Source: DASSUC01 sp035649895 (GTDB taxonomy: Bacteria; Actinomycetota; Actinomycetes; Mycobacteriales; Micromonosporaceae). From it: a stretch of 20,866 nucleotides of DNA. The position numbers were made by a program, and so were the translations under genes. The notes below the pieces were generated by a model. That model saw nothing but the letters and a program-made list of their open reading frames with translations. It was not told the DNA's origin and did no database searches. Positions 14,249 to 20,866 of the stretch are shown here, one piece after another (position 1 is the stretch's first letter; the number at the start of each line of letters is the position of its first letter). The stretch spans positions 1-20,866 of the forward strand of contig DASRIS010000197.1 of assembly GCA_035649895.1 (NCBI GenBank), read 5' to 3'.

Positions 14249-16419
14249 CGGTCTACCGCAGCTCTGCATCGACCGGCGTGGCTGCGCCTGGGCGACCGCA
14301 GCCGGTACGGCCGGGCGGGCTACGCCTCCCGCTGCAATGGGTGCTGGCCTTCCTGGCGGTGGTCCTGCTGGGCAACCTGTTCCTGGTGGAGGCGTACGCG
14401 AACGCGCGGTTCGCGCCGGACTCCGCACTGGGGGCCACCGGTGCAAGCACAACGGTGCCGGCGCCGGTGCGCGACGGGGGACCGGTCATCGACACCTCCG
14501 GCGAGCGGCCGCGCTCGCTGCGCACCCCACCGGGCACGGTCGTGCTCACCTTCGACGACGGCCCCGACCCGACCTGGACCCCGCAGATCCTGGAGGTCCT
14601 CGCCAAGCACCGGGTCCAGGCCACGTTCTTCGTGGTTGGCTCGCAGGTGACCCGCCACCCCGAGCTGGCCCGCCGGCTGGTGCGGGAGGGGCACGAGATC
14701 GGCGCGCACACGTTCAGCCACCCGAAGCTGGCCGGCATGCCGGCCTGGCGGCAGAACCTGGAGCACTCGCAGACCCAGATGGCGATCGCGTTCGCCGCCG
14801 GCGTGAAGACGCAGCTGCTGCGCCCGCCGTACTCGTCCTTCCCGGACGCGCTGGACGACGCGGGCTGGGCGACGGTGCGGCAGGCGGGCAGCCACGGCTA
14901 CCTGACCGTGCTCAACGACACCGACAGCCGCGACTGGGCCCGGCCGGGCGTTGACGCGATCGTCGCCAACGCGACGCCCGCGAGCGGGGCCGGGGCGGTA
15001 GTGCTGCTGCACGACGCCGGTGGGGACCGGTCGCAGACCGTGGCCGCGCTGGACCGGCTCATCCCCGCGCTGTCCGGGCGCGGGTACCGCTTCACCACGG
15101 TCTCCCAGGCACTGGGCACCACCACGGCCGCGATGAACCCGCGGGCGACCCGCGGGGAGCAGTGGCGGGGCCGGGCGCTGGTGTGGTCGGTACGTCTGGC
15201 CGACGGGACCATGCTGGTGCTGTGGGTGCTGCTGCTGGCGGCTGGGGTGCTGACGCTGGCGCGTACCCTGCTGCTCTTCCTTTTCGCGGTGCGCCACGCC
15301 CGGCGGCGGCGCTCACCCACCTGGTCGTGGGGACCACCGGTGACCGACCCGGTGTCCGTGGTCGTGCCGGCCTACAACGAGCGCGCCACGATCGGCCCGG
15401 CCGTGCGCTCGCTGGCATTGTCCGCCCATGTGGGGGTGGAGGTCGTCGTCGTCGACGACGCGTCCACCGACGGCACCGCGGACGTGGTCAACGGGCTGGG
15501 CCTGGACAACGTGCGGGTGGTGCGGGTGCCGCCCGGCGGCAAGGCGGCCGCGCTGAACACCGGCGCCGCGCTGGCCAGCCATGACCTGGTCGTCATGGTG
15601 GACGCCGACACCGTGGTCGAGACCGACTCCATCCACCGGCTGGTCCAGCCCTTCGCCGACCCCGGCGTGGGCGCGGTCGCCGGCAACGTCAAGGTCGGCA
15701 ACCGGCGGGGGATCCTCGCCCGGTGGCAGCACATCGAGTACGTCATCGGCTTCAACCTCGACCGCCGTCTCTACGACACGTTCGGCTGCCTGCCCACCAT
15801 CCCGGGAGCTCTCGGCGCGTTCCGCCGAGCGGCCCTCGACGACGTCGGCGGGCTGAGCCTGGACACGATCGCCGAGGACACCGACCTGACCATGACGGTG
15901 CAGCGGGCCGGCTGGCAGGTCGTCTATGAGGAGTCCGCGCGGGCCCACACTGAGGCCCCGGTCACCCTGCGCGAGCTGTGGCGGCAGCGGTACCGCTGGA
16001 GCTACGGGACCATGCAGGCGATCTGGAAGCACCGGCGGGCCGTCGTCGAGACCGGGCCGTCGGGGCGCTTCGGCCGCCGGGGGCTGCCCTTCATCGCGCT
16101 CTTCAGCGTCGCGCTGCCGTTGCTCGCCCCGCTGCTGGACATCCTCGCCGTCTACGGGACGTTCTTCCTCGACCGCTGGGAGACCCTGGTCGGCTGGCTC
16201 GCGGTCATGGTCGTGCAGGCCGTCACCGCGGTCCTCGCCTTCCGCCTCGACGGCGAGCCGCTACGCCCGCTGTGGGCACTGCCGCTGCAGCAGTTCGTCT
16301 ACCGGCAGGTCATGTACCTGGTTCTGCTTCACTCCGCTCTCACCGCGCTCAGCGGGAGGCATCTGCGCTGGCAGAAGCTGCGCCGTACCGGCGAGGTCGC
16401 CGCCGCACCAGGCGTCTAG
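14245..16419 (+). CDS. Bifunctional polysaccharide deacetylase / GT2 glycosyltransferase, membrane (724 aa)
   Basis: After one N-terminal membrane helix (about 30-50) comes a NodB-type deacetylase facing outside: TFDDGPD (Asp104/Asp105), AHTFSHP (His155, His159), RPPYSS (193-198) and LLHDAGG (His256). Membrane helices near 315-345 lead to a GT2 synthase with VVPAYNE (373-379), DDASTDGT (404-411), DAD (453-455), EDTD (544-547) and the processive-synthase motif QRYRW (581-585), then several C-terminal helices. It should polymerise a nucleotide sugar, probably GlcNAc-like, and de-N-acetylate the chain outside. This would join in one protein what IcaA/IcaB do in two. The GTG start overlaps the previous stop. 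The exact polymer is not shown by sequence. Confidence 0.9.
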   Translation: MTVYRSSASTGVAAPGRPQPVRPGGLRLPLQWVLAFLAVVLLGNLFLVEAYANARFAPDSALGATGASTTVPAPVRDGGPVIDTSGERPRSLRTPPGTVVLTFDDGPDPTWTPQILEVLAKHRVQATFFVVGSQVTRHPELARRLVREGHEIGAHTFSHPKLAGMPAWRQNLEHSQTQMAIAFAAGVKTQLLRPPYSSFPDALDDAGWATVRQAGSHGYLTVLNDTDSRDWARPGVDAIVANATPASGAGAVVLLHDAGGDRSQTVAALDRLIPALSGRGYRFTTVSQALGTTTAAMNPRATRGEQWRGRALVWSVRLADGTMLVLWVLLLAAGVLTLARTLLLFLFAVRHARRRRSPTWSWGPPVTDPVSVVVPAYNERATIGPAVRSLALSAHVGVEVVVVDDASTDGTADVVNGLGLDNVRVVRVPPGGKAAALNTGAALASHDLVVMVDADTVVETDSIHRLVQPFADPGVGAVAGNVKVGNRRGILARWQHIEYVIGFNLDRRLYDTFGCLPTIPGALGAFRRAALDDVGGLSLDTIAEDTDLTMTVQRAGWQVVYEESARAHTEAPVTLRELWRQRYRWSYGTMQAIWKHRRAVVETGPSGRFGRRGLPFIALFSVALPLLAPLLDILAVYGTFFLDRWETLVGWLAVMVVQAVTAVLAFRLDGEPLRPLWALPLQQFVYRQVMYLVLLHSALTALSGRHLRWQKLRRTGEVAAAPGV

Positions 16420-16426
16420 CTGGCGA

Positions 16427-16473
16427 ACCGGCGGTGACACGCTGCTGTCCGTGGCGATCACCGGCCCGGCTGT
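16427..16473 (+). pseudogene. 47-bp fragment of a beta-propeller gene, inverted relative to the intact copy
   Basis: Just after the GT2 stop, 43 of 47 bases match the reverse complement of 18733-18779, inside the propeller gene at 18476-19807. In the matching frame it still reads TGGDTLLSVAITGPAV, as in the intact protein. Similarity stops abruptly on both sides. It is a relic of a paralogous or formerly longer gene, and together with the intact copy forms a 2.3-kb-spaced inverted repeat. Confidence 0.75.
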
Positions 16474-16609
16474 CACGTGATGCCCATATTCTCCCATAGA
16501 TCCGATTTATTCCCGGTTGCGTCTAGGGCGGGGCGTTTCTTGCCCGCCGGTGAGGGTACGGCCAGGTCAGGCGCTCGAAAGGCGGGCGCAGTAACGGCAC
16601 TAGGAGCAG

Positions 16610-16616
16610 AAGGAGG
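16610..16616 (+). promoter_or_regulatory. Strong Shine-Dalgarno sequence AAGGAGG
   Basis: A full anti-16S match sits 7 nt before the ATG at 16624 and fixes the start of the secreted protein gene. It is the strongest ribosome site noticed in the window. Confidence 0.85.
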
Positions 16617-16623
16617 CCACTGA

Positions 16624-17142
16624 ATGCGGCTACGATTTGCCCTCGTCGCGTTGATAGCGGCGTTGCTGGCATTCGTCGTACCGAGCACGAGCCAGGCGGC
16701 TCCTCCAGCCCCGGGTGGCTCGCTGACCGTGAGCCAGGTCACCGGTACGGTGGCTGGTGGCGGAAGCCTAGTCGGCACGTTCGACCCGACCAGGTTCAGG
16801 GCCGCCGGTGATGCGCTGACGGCTACCGGAACGCTGCAGGCGACGCTGTACGACGCGGCCGGTGCTGTCATCGGTACGGTGACCCAGACCATCACCTTTG
16901 ACAGGACGGCTGTCATCCAGGCGACCTGTACGATCCTCGAGCTCACGCTCGGGCCGCTGGACCTGAACCTGCTCGGTCTGGAGGTTCACCTTGACCAGGT
17001 GCACCTCGTGATCGAAGCGGTGGAAGGCCCAGGCAACCTGCTCGGGAACCTGCTATGCGCGATTGCCAACCTGCTCAACGACGGCAACCCGCTCAGCGAT
17101 ATCGCAGGCCTGCTCAACCGGATCCTGCGGCTGCTCGGGTAA
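16624..17142 (+). CDS. Secreted two-cysteine hydrophobic-repeat protein of unknown function (172 aa)
   Basis: A clear signal peptide (MRLRFALVALIAALLAFVV, likely cut after STSQA near residue 25) leads to a mature beta-rich part (SLTVSQVTGTVAGGGSLVGTF) and a Leu-rich C-terminal half (LTLGPLDLNLLGLEVHLDQVHLV). Two cysteines, in ATCTIL and LLCAIANLL, probably form a disulfide outside the cell. Similar secreted proteins of unknown function are common in actinobacteria, as far as I recall. It is read alone, with its own strong ribosome site, and convergent with the GH26 gene across a shared hairpin terminator. No catalytic motif is seen. Confidence 0.85.
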   Translation: MRLRFALVALIAALLAFVVPSTSQAAPPAPGGSLTVSQVTGTVAGGGSLVGTFDPTRFRAAGDALTATGTLQATLYDAAGAVIGTVTQTITFDRTAVIQATCTILELTLGPLDLNLLGLEVHLDQVHLVIEAVEGPGNLLGNLLCAIANLLNDGNPLSDIAGLLNRILRLLG

Positions 17143-17175
17143 CGCGCCGCGCCGGTAGGCGCCAGGTACGGATGT

Positions 17176-17214
17176 GTAGTAGCCCCGGAGGACATCGTCC
17201 TCCGGGGCTACTAC
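17176..17214. terminator. Bidirectional terminator, perfect 18-bp stem
   Basis: Left arm 17176-17193 and right arm 17197-17214 are perfectly complementary around a 3-nt loop. It sits 34 nt after the secreted-protein stop (plus) and 19 nt after the GH26 stop (minus), so it can end both convergent transcripts. There is no T-tract, as usual for actinobacteria. Confidence 0.9.
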
Positions 17215-17232
17215 CTACCTGTCCCGCCCGGG

Positions 17233-18333
17233 TCAGCCGCCGGCCGGGACGCGTACCTCGGTGAGCGGCACGGTGCTGCGCGACCAGGCGACGTTGTAGC
17301 GCGGGTGCCGCGAGCCCTCGGCGAACGCCTGGGCCGCGTCAGGGACGGTGGCGATGCGCCAGTCGAGGTCCTTGACGGTCTCGAACCAGATCACGCCGAT
17401 GATGTCGGGCCGCTGGGGCAGCTGGCGGAACATCTCCCGGATCCACTGGGCCCGCCTGCCCGTCGCGTTGCTGGCGCCGGTCTCGGTGATGACGATCGGC
17501 CTCTTCGTGAACCTGCGCAGCTCGTCGATGGTGGCGTCGAAGATGCGGTCGAAGGAGCGGTACTGCTCCACGCCCGGGGTGCCGTAGTAGCCGGACAGCC
17601 CGATCCAGTCGACGTAGCGGTCACCGGGGTAGAGGCCCTTGAGCGGCTCGGCCCCCGGGTAGGTCACGTTCGGGCTCCACAGCCAGGTCACCTTGTCCGC
17701 GCCGGCCTCGGTGAAGATGCGGTGGATCCGGTGGTACGCCTTGACGTAGTCGCCTGGCCGGTTGCCGTTGGACTGCTCGCACCAGGGGTACCAGAAGCCG
17801 TTCATCTCGTGGCCGAACCGCACCGCGACCGGGTAGCCGAGGTCCTTGATGCCCTGCGCCCAGGACCGCACGTACTCGTCGAACTCCCCGTTGGCGATGC
17901 GGCTGAGCCGGTACGCCGGCTGCTCGCCGTGGGTCTGGCTGGGCCCGCTGGCTGTGTAGTCCCACGGCTCCCAGCTCAGGATCGGCAGCATGCTGCGGTC
18001 GGCGATGCGGTCGAACAACGCCCGGTCGAACTGGTGGTGCGCCCAGCCCTGGGAGAACTGCAACGCGGCAGGCTGGTGCCGGGTCGCGGCGACGAACGCG
18101 TCGACCGGCGCGAAGTCGTACGGTCCGGGGTCGGTGCCGAGACCAAGGAAGACCTTGCCGCTGGGCGGGAAGACAACGGGCGGGCCCGGTGTGGCGCTGC
18201 GGCTGGTGGCCGGGGGCCCGGCGCCGTTCGTGGCCTGGCGGTCGCCGGGTCGGGTGACCAGGAAGAACACGTAGCCGAGCAGCGCGACAGCCGCCAGGAC
18301 GCCCAGGGTCAGCGGCAGGCTCGGTCTTCTCAT
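17233..18333 (-). CDS. Membrane-anchored GH26-family endo-glycosidase (366 aa)
   Basis: An N-terminal membrane anchor or uncleaved signal (LTLGVLAAVALLGYVFFLV) and a Ser/Pro/Gly-rich linker to about residue 55 precede a TIM-barrel domain of glycoside hydrolase family 26. The acid/base glutamate lies in VAVRFGHEMNGFWYPW (Glu176) and the nucleophile in PIVITETGAS (Glu284). Other marks are ILSWEPW, WLWSPN and VDWIGLSGYYG. Family members cut beta-mannans, mixed-link glucans or xylans, and the substrate is not clear here. ATG 18333 follows GGAGG at normal spacing. Its position near the deacetylase/synthase suggests trimming or release of a surface polysaccharide, which is inference. Confidence 0.88.
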   Translation of the reverse strand: MRRPSLPLTLGVLAAVALLGYVFFLVTRPGDRQATNGAGPPATSRSATPGPPVVFPPSGKVFLGLGTDPGPYDFAPVDAFVAATRHQPAALQFSQGWAHHQFDRALFDRIADRSMLPILSWEPWDYTASGPSQTHGEQPAYRLSRIANGEFDEYVRSWAQGIKDLGYPVAVRFGHEMNGFWYPWCEQSNGNRPGDYVKAYHRIHRIFTEAGADKVTWLWSPNVTYPGAEPLKGLYPGDRYVDWIGLSGYYGTPGVEQYRSFDRIFDATIDELRRFTKRPIVITETGASNATGRRAQWIREMFRQLPQRPDIIGVIWFETVKDLDWRIATVPDAAQAFAEGSRHPRYNVAWSRSTVPLTEVRVPAGG

Positions 18334-18359
18334 GCATCCTCCGGTTCCCGGTGCGGCTG

Positions 18360-18375
18360 CCGCTGTAAACAGCGG
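18360..18375. promoter_or_regulatory. Palindrome upstream of the GH26 gene, possible operator
   Basis: The 16-bp CCGCTGTAAACAGCGG has perfect 7-bp arms around AA and lies 27-42 nt before the GH26 start. Sugar-responsive repressors of the LacI type bind palindromes of about this size. A short RNA hairpin is the alternative. Confidence 0.35.
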
Positions 18376-18420
18376 TCCGGCGCTCGCCGCCCGGACATCC
18401 TCGCGGGGACCGCCTCAAGA

Positions 18421-18461
18421 GCCGACCCCTCCTGCGCGAGTACGGCGCGGGAGGGGGCGGC
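18421..18461 (-). terminator. Terminator of the beta-propeller gene
   Basis: A 17-position stem with 15 matches and a 7-nt loop (18438-18444) starts 15 nt after the propeller stop. It separates that gene from the GH26 gene, which is transcribed the same way. Confidence 0.7.
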
Positions 18462-18475
18462 ACGAAGAACGCTGG

Positions 18476-19807
18476 CTACGGCAGCGGGAAGAACGCGATC
18501 TTGCCGTGGTACTCGCCGTTGACGTAGCTGCCGTCACTGCCGATGTACAGGCCCTGCGGCGTGGCGTAGACATCCTGGGTACCCACGCCTCTGGTCTTGC
18601 CTGGGTTCCACGACAGCGCCAGCCCGGTCGTCGGATGGGTCGCGCCGATGCCCGGGCGGGACACCGCACCCGCGCCGGCCGAGTTGCGCCCGTACGGGTT
18701 GTTCAGCCAGCGCTGGTGGCCACCGACGTACACGGCCGGACCGGTGATCGCCACCGACAGCAGCGTGTCGCCGCCGGTGTAGTTCACCCACACCGGCTGC
18801 TGTCCCCCGCCGGTACGGTTCAGCTGCCAGCGGGTGGCACTGTCGCAGAGCAGCCCGGTGTACATATAGCCCTGCGTCACCACCGAGAACCACGTGCCGT
18901 CCGGCGCGATGTCAATACCGGTGGTGTAGACGGGCACGCTGTTGGCACAGTACGGCCGGTACCGGTCGGTCGCCCAGCTGTGCAGGCTGGCCGGGTTGGT
19001 GGTGAGGTCGATCACGGCGAGCTGGGGACGCAGCTGCCCGGCGACCCGGTTGAAGCCACCGATGATGACCAGCCGGCTGCCGTCCGGCGAGACGTCCATC
19101 CCCGTGACCTTCAACGGCGAGGTGACACCGGTCGGCGTCACCCGCTTCTCCGACAGCACCATGGTGTGCAGGAACGGGTCCACCGCCCCGGTGCCGGCGT
19201 TCAGCGCGACCAGGCCCGGCCGGCTGGCCCCGGCGACGTACTGGAACGAGCCGCCGACCAGCAGGCGGGCGCCGAGCAGGCGCATATCCGCCACCGCACC
19301 AGAGAAGACCGCAGGCGCGAAGCCGGCCCAGCGTGCCCCGGTCACCGCGTTGAGCCGGGCCACGCTGCGCGACGTCGTACCGTTGACGGTCCGGAAGCTG
19401 CCCCCGGCGTAGAGCGACAGCCCGTCGGGCGCCGCCACCAGCGAGTGCACCGCACCGTCGAGAACCGGGTTGAACGCCAGGTCCAGCTGCCCGGTGACCC
19501 GGTTGAAGGCGACCAGGTAACGCCGGGCGTACTCGGTGGTCGAGCCCGCGTTGCGGACCCGCGTGTACGACCCGCCGGCATAGACCCGGTCACCAACCTG
19601 GAGAAGCTTGTAGACGGTGCCGTCGAGCATGTGCGGCGTATAGTTCGCCGGATCCTCACTGACGACCGTCGGGTGCGTCGCGTTGACAGCGGATGCCGGA
19701 ATGCCGGCCGCCACAAGGCAGCCGAGGGCCGCGACGAGCACGACCGCAGCGCGGCTGGCGGCACGCCAACCAGGCCAACCACTCTTTTTCACTGTCAACA
19801 TTCGCAT
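18476..19807 (-). CDS. Secreted beta-propeller (delta-60-like repeat) protein (443 aa)
   Basis: A basic N-terminus and hydrophobic core (AAVVLVAALGCLVAAGI) ending in PASA form a signal peptide. The mature protein is a series of about 45-60-residue blade-like repeats with the pattern (L/V)YxGGSFxxVxG…LVAxNxxTGxxDxxF, for example VYAGGSYTRVRN, LYAGGSFRTVNG, LLVGGSFQYVAG and VIIGGFNRVAG. Five or more are visible. It probably binds a partner or sugar at the cell surface, and no enzyme motif is seen. The start is not certain: ATG 19807 and ATG 19801 both lack a good ribosome site, and a start at 19909 would bury the signal peptide. Part of the gene (18733-18779) recurs as a relic at 16427-16473. 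Confidence 0.82.
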   Translation of the reverse strand: MRMLTVKKSGWPGWRAASRAAVVLVAALGCLVAAGIPASAVNATHPTVVSEDPANYTPHMLDGTVYKLLQVGDRVYAGGSYTRVRNAGSTTEYARRYLVAFNRVTGQLDLAFNPVLDGAVHSLVAAPDGLSLYAGGSFRTVNGTTSRSVARLNAVTGARWAGFAPAVFSGAVADMRLLGARLLVGGSFQYVAGASRPGLVALNAGTGAVDPFLHTMVLSEKRVTPTGVTSPLKVTGMDVSPDGSRLVIIGGFNRVAGQLRPQLAVIDLTTNPASLHSWATDRYRPYCANSVPVYTTGIDIAPDGTWFSVVTQGYMYTGLLCDSATRWQLNRTGGGQQPVWVNYTGGDTLLSVAITGPAVYVGGHQRWLNNPYGRNSAGAGAVSRPGIGATHPTTGLALSWNPGKTRGVGTQDVYATPQGLYIGSDGSYVNGEYHGKIAFFPLP

Positions 19808-20029
19808 AGCGTTACAGGAACAGTACGCTAAGTCCCTCGCCCGTTCGGATCCTGGGATGCCATGTTTCTGACACTGTCCGTTCGCCACCACCCCAGGACC
19901 GGACACCACCGAGGCAGGGGGCGCGTCAAGATCAAATCAACTTCAGTGTATTTGGGGTTACCGGCGGACCAGATGGGCCCAATATCGCTGAAACCGGGTT
20001 GATCCAGCACGCCGGGCCGCTCAACACGC
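19808..20029. other. Intergenic region between atpD and the propeller gene, no gene found
   Basis: No frame here resembles a protein, and an epsilon subunit (atpC) is absent. AT-rich stretches near 19926-19952 may hold a promoter for the propeller gene, but no pair of boxes fits well enough to call. Confidence 0.5.
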
Positions 20030-20065
20030 GGGCAGGCGGCGGGGTACCCACCCCGCCGCCTGCCC
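20030..20065 (-). terminator. Terminator after atpD, perfect 15-bp stem
   Basis: GGGCAGGCGGCGGGG (20030-20044) pairs perfectly with 20051-20065 around a 6-nt loop, 22 nt after the atpD stop. It should end the ATP synthase transcript at this point. Confidence 0.88.
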
Positions 20066-20086
20066 ACCGCCGCCGGTCGGTACGAC

Positions 20087-20866
20087 CTACTCCTCGCGGC
20101 TCAGCTCGTGCGCCTTGCGCTCCAGGTCCTCGAGCCCACCGCACATGAAGAACGCCTGCTCGGGATAGTGGTCGTACTCTCCCTCGGTGAGCTTCTTGAA
20201 CGCCTCGACGGTCTCCTTGACCGGGACGAACGAGCCCTCGATGCCGGTGAACCGGGTTGCTGCGTAGGTGTTCTGCGACAGGAAGCGCTCGATCCGCCGG
20301 GCCCTCCCGACCGTGACCTTGTCCTCCTCGGAGAGCTCGTCCATGCCGAGGATCGCGATGATGTCCTGCAGGTCCTGGTAGCGCTGGAGGATCCGCTTCA
20401 CCTCGGAGGCCACGTTGTAGTGCTCGGCGCCGACGAACTCGGCGGCGAGGATCCGCGACGAGGAGGCCAGCGGGTCGACCGCGGGGTAGATGCCCTTGTC
20501 CGAGATGCGCCGCTCGAGGTTGGTGGTCGCGTCCAGGTGGGTGAAGGTGGTGTGCGGCGCAGGGTCGGTGTAGTCGTCGGCGGGCACGTAGATCGCCTGC
20601 ATCGAGGTGATCGCGCGCCCCCGCACCGAGGTGATCCGCTCCTGCAGCTCACCCATCTCGTCGGCGAGGGTCGGCTGGTACCCCACTGCCGAGGGCATCC
20701 GGCCGAGCAGGGTGGAGACCTCGGAGCCGGCCTGGGTGAACCGGAAGATGTTGTCGATGAAGAGCAGCACCTCCTGGCCCTTCACGTCCCGGAAGTACTC
20801 GGCCATGGTCAGCGCGGAGAGCGCGACCCGCAGCCGGGTGCCGGGCGGCTCGTCCATCTGGCCGAA
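20087..20866 (-). CDS. atpD: F1Fo ATP synthase beta subunit, C-terminal 259 residues (runs off the right edge)
   Basis: The catalytic subunit of F1 ATP synthase on the cytoplasmic face of the membrane. The visible part contains the Walker B strand LLFIDNIFRFTQAG, the LLGRMPSAVGYQPTLADEMG segment, the VPADDYTDPAPHTTF motif and the C-terminal domain ending FFMCGGLEDLERK. The Walker A part lies beyond the edge; the frame is still open at 20866. The sequence looks intact and functional. The usual next gene, atpC (epsilon), is not present, and a strong terminator follows 22 nt after the stop. Confidence 0.97.
   Translation of the reverse strand, partial: FGQMDEPPGTRLRVALSALTMAEYFRDVKGQEVLLFIDNIFRFTQAGSEVSTLLGRMPSAVGYQPTLADEMGELQERITSVRGRAITSMQAIYVPADDYTDPAPHTTFTHLDATTNLERRISDKGIYPAVDPLASSSRILAAEFVGAEHYNVASEVKRILQRYQDLQDIIAILGMDELSEEDKVTVGRARRIERFLSQNTYAATRFTGIEGSFVPVKETVEAFKKLTEGEYDHYPEQAFFMCGGLEDLERKAHELSREE

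Noticed and set aside
16527..16548. GGCGGG/CCCGCC inverted repeat after the GT2 gene as a terminator
   Set aside because: Six-base-pair stem with a 10-nt loop is weak, and it could equally be part of the promoter region of the following gene.
1..20866. tRNA genes, CRISPR arrays, transposases or attachment sites
   Set aside because: None seen on reading either strand; no regular spaced repeats and no recombinase motifs.

Overview
The window is GC-rich, gene-dense chromosomal DNA of an actinobacterium. The GC-biased third codon positions, frequent GTG starts, ATGA/GTGA/TGATG gene overlaps and the gene families present are most like Micromonosporaceae (Micromonospora-type), but the genus is inference. 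I see no tRNA, rRNA, CRISPR array, insertion sequence or integrase. No gene-free stretch exceeds 300 bases.

Layout. (1) 1-771, minus: two translationally coupled genes of unknown function, a membrane-anchored coiled protein and the start of a second protein that runs off the edge. (2) 870-7909, minus: a tightly coupled five-gene biosynthetic operon. In transcription order it encodes a TylF/MycF-type O-methyltransferase, a FemX/BioF2-like GNAT-fold transferase, an ATP-grasp ligase of the L-amino-acid-ligase type, a LanB-like 'lantibiotic dehydratase' with only the tRNA-dependent glutamylation domain, and an MFS exporter. A near-consensus sigma-70 promoter (TTGACG, 16 nt, TATAAT) stands before it, with a leader of about 135 nt. 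No NRPS module, LanC cyclase, elimination-domain partner or clear precursor peptide is visible. This is the best candidate for an undescribed system: a small peptide-like metabolite made by up to three NRPS-independent amide- or ester-forming enzymes, methylated and exported.

(3) 8151-12984, plus, divergent from (2) across 241 bp: a trans-4-hydroxy-L-proline degradation operon (DapA-family deaminase, two-cysteine epimerase, D-hydroxyproline dehydrogenase FAD subunit, and a fused 2Fe-2S/FAD/BFD subunit), followed by a DinB-like gene. The epimerase makes cis-4-hydroxy-D-proline, the dehydrogenase oxidises it to pyrroline-4-hydroxy-2-carboxylate, and the DapA homologue deaminates that to 2-oxoglutarate semialdehyde. 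The last dehydrogenase of the pathway is not in the window.

(4) 13681-19807: a decayed VOC/glyoxalase remnant, then genes for a small membrane protein and a fused polysaccharide deacetylase/GT2 synthase, a 47-bp remnant of a beta-propeller gene, a secreted two-cysteine protein, a membrane-anchored GH26 glycosidase and a secreted beta-propeller protein. The set suggests an envelope or exopolysaccharide locus. (5) 20087-20866, minus: the 3' part of atpD, closed by a strong hairpin and, unusually, not followed by atpC.
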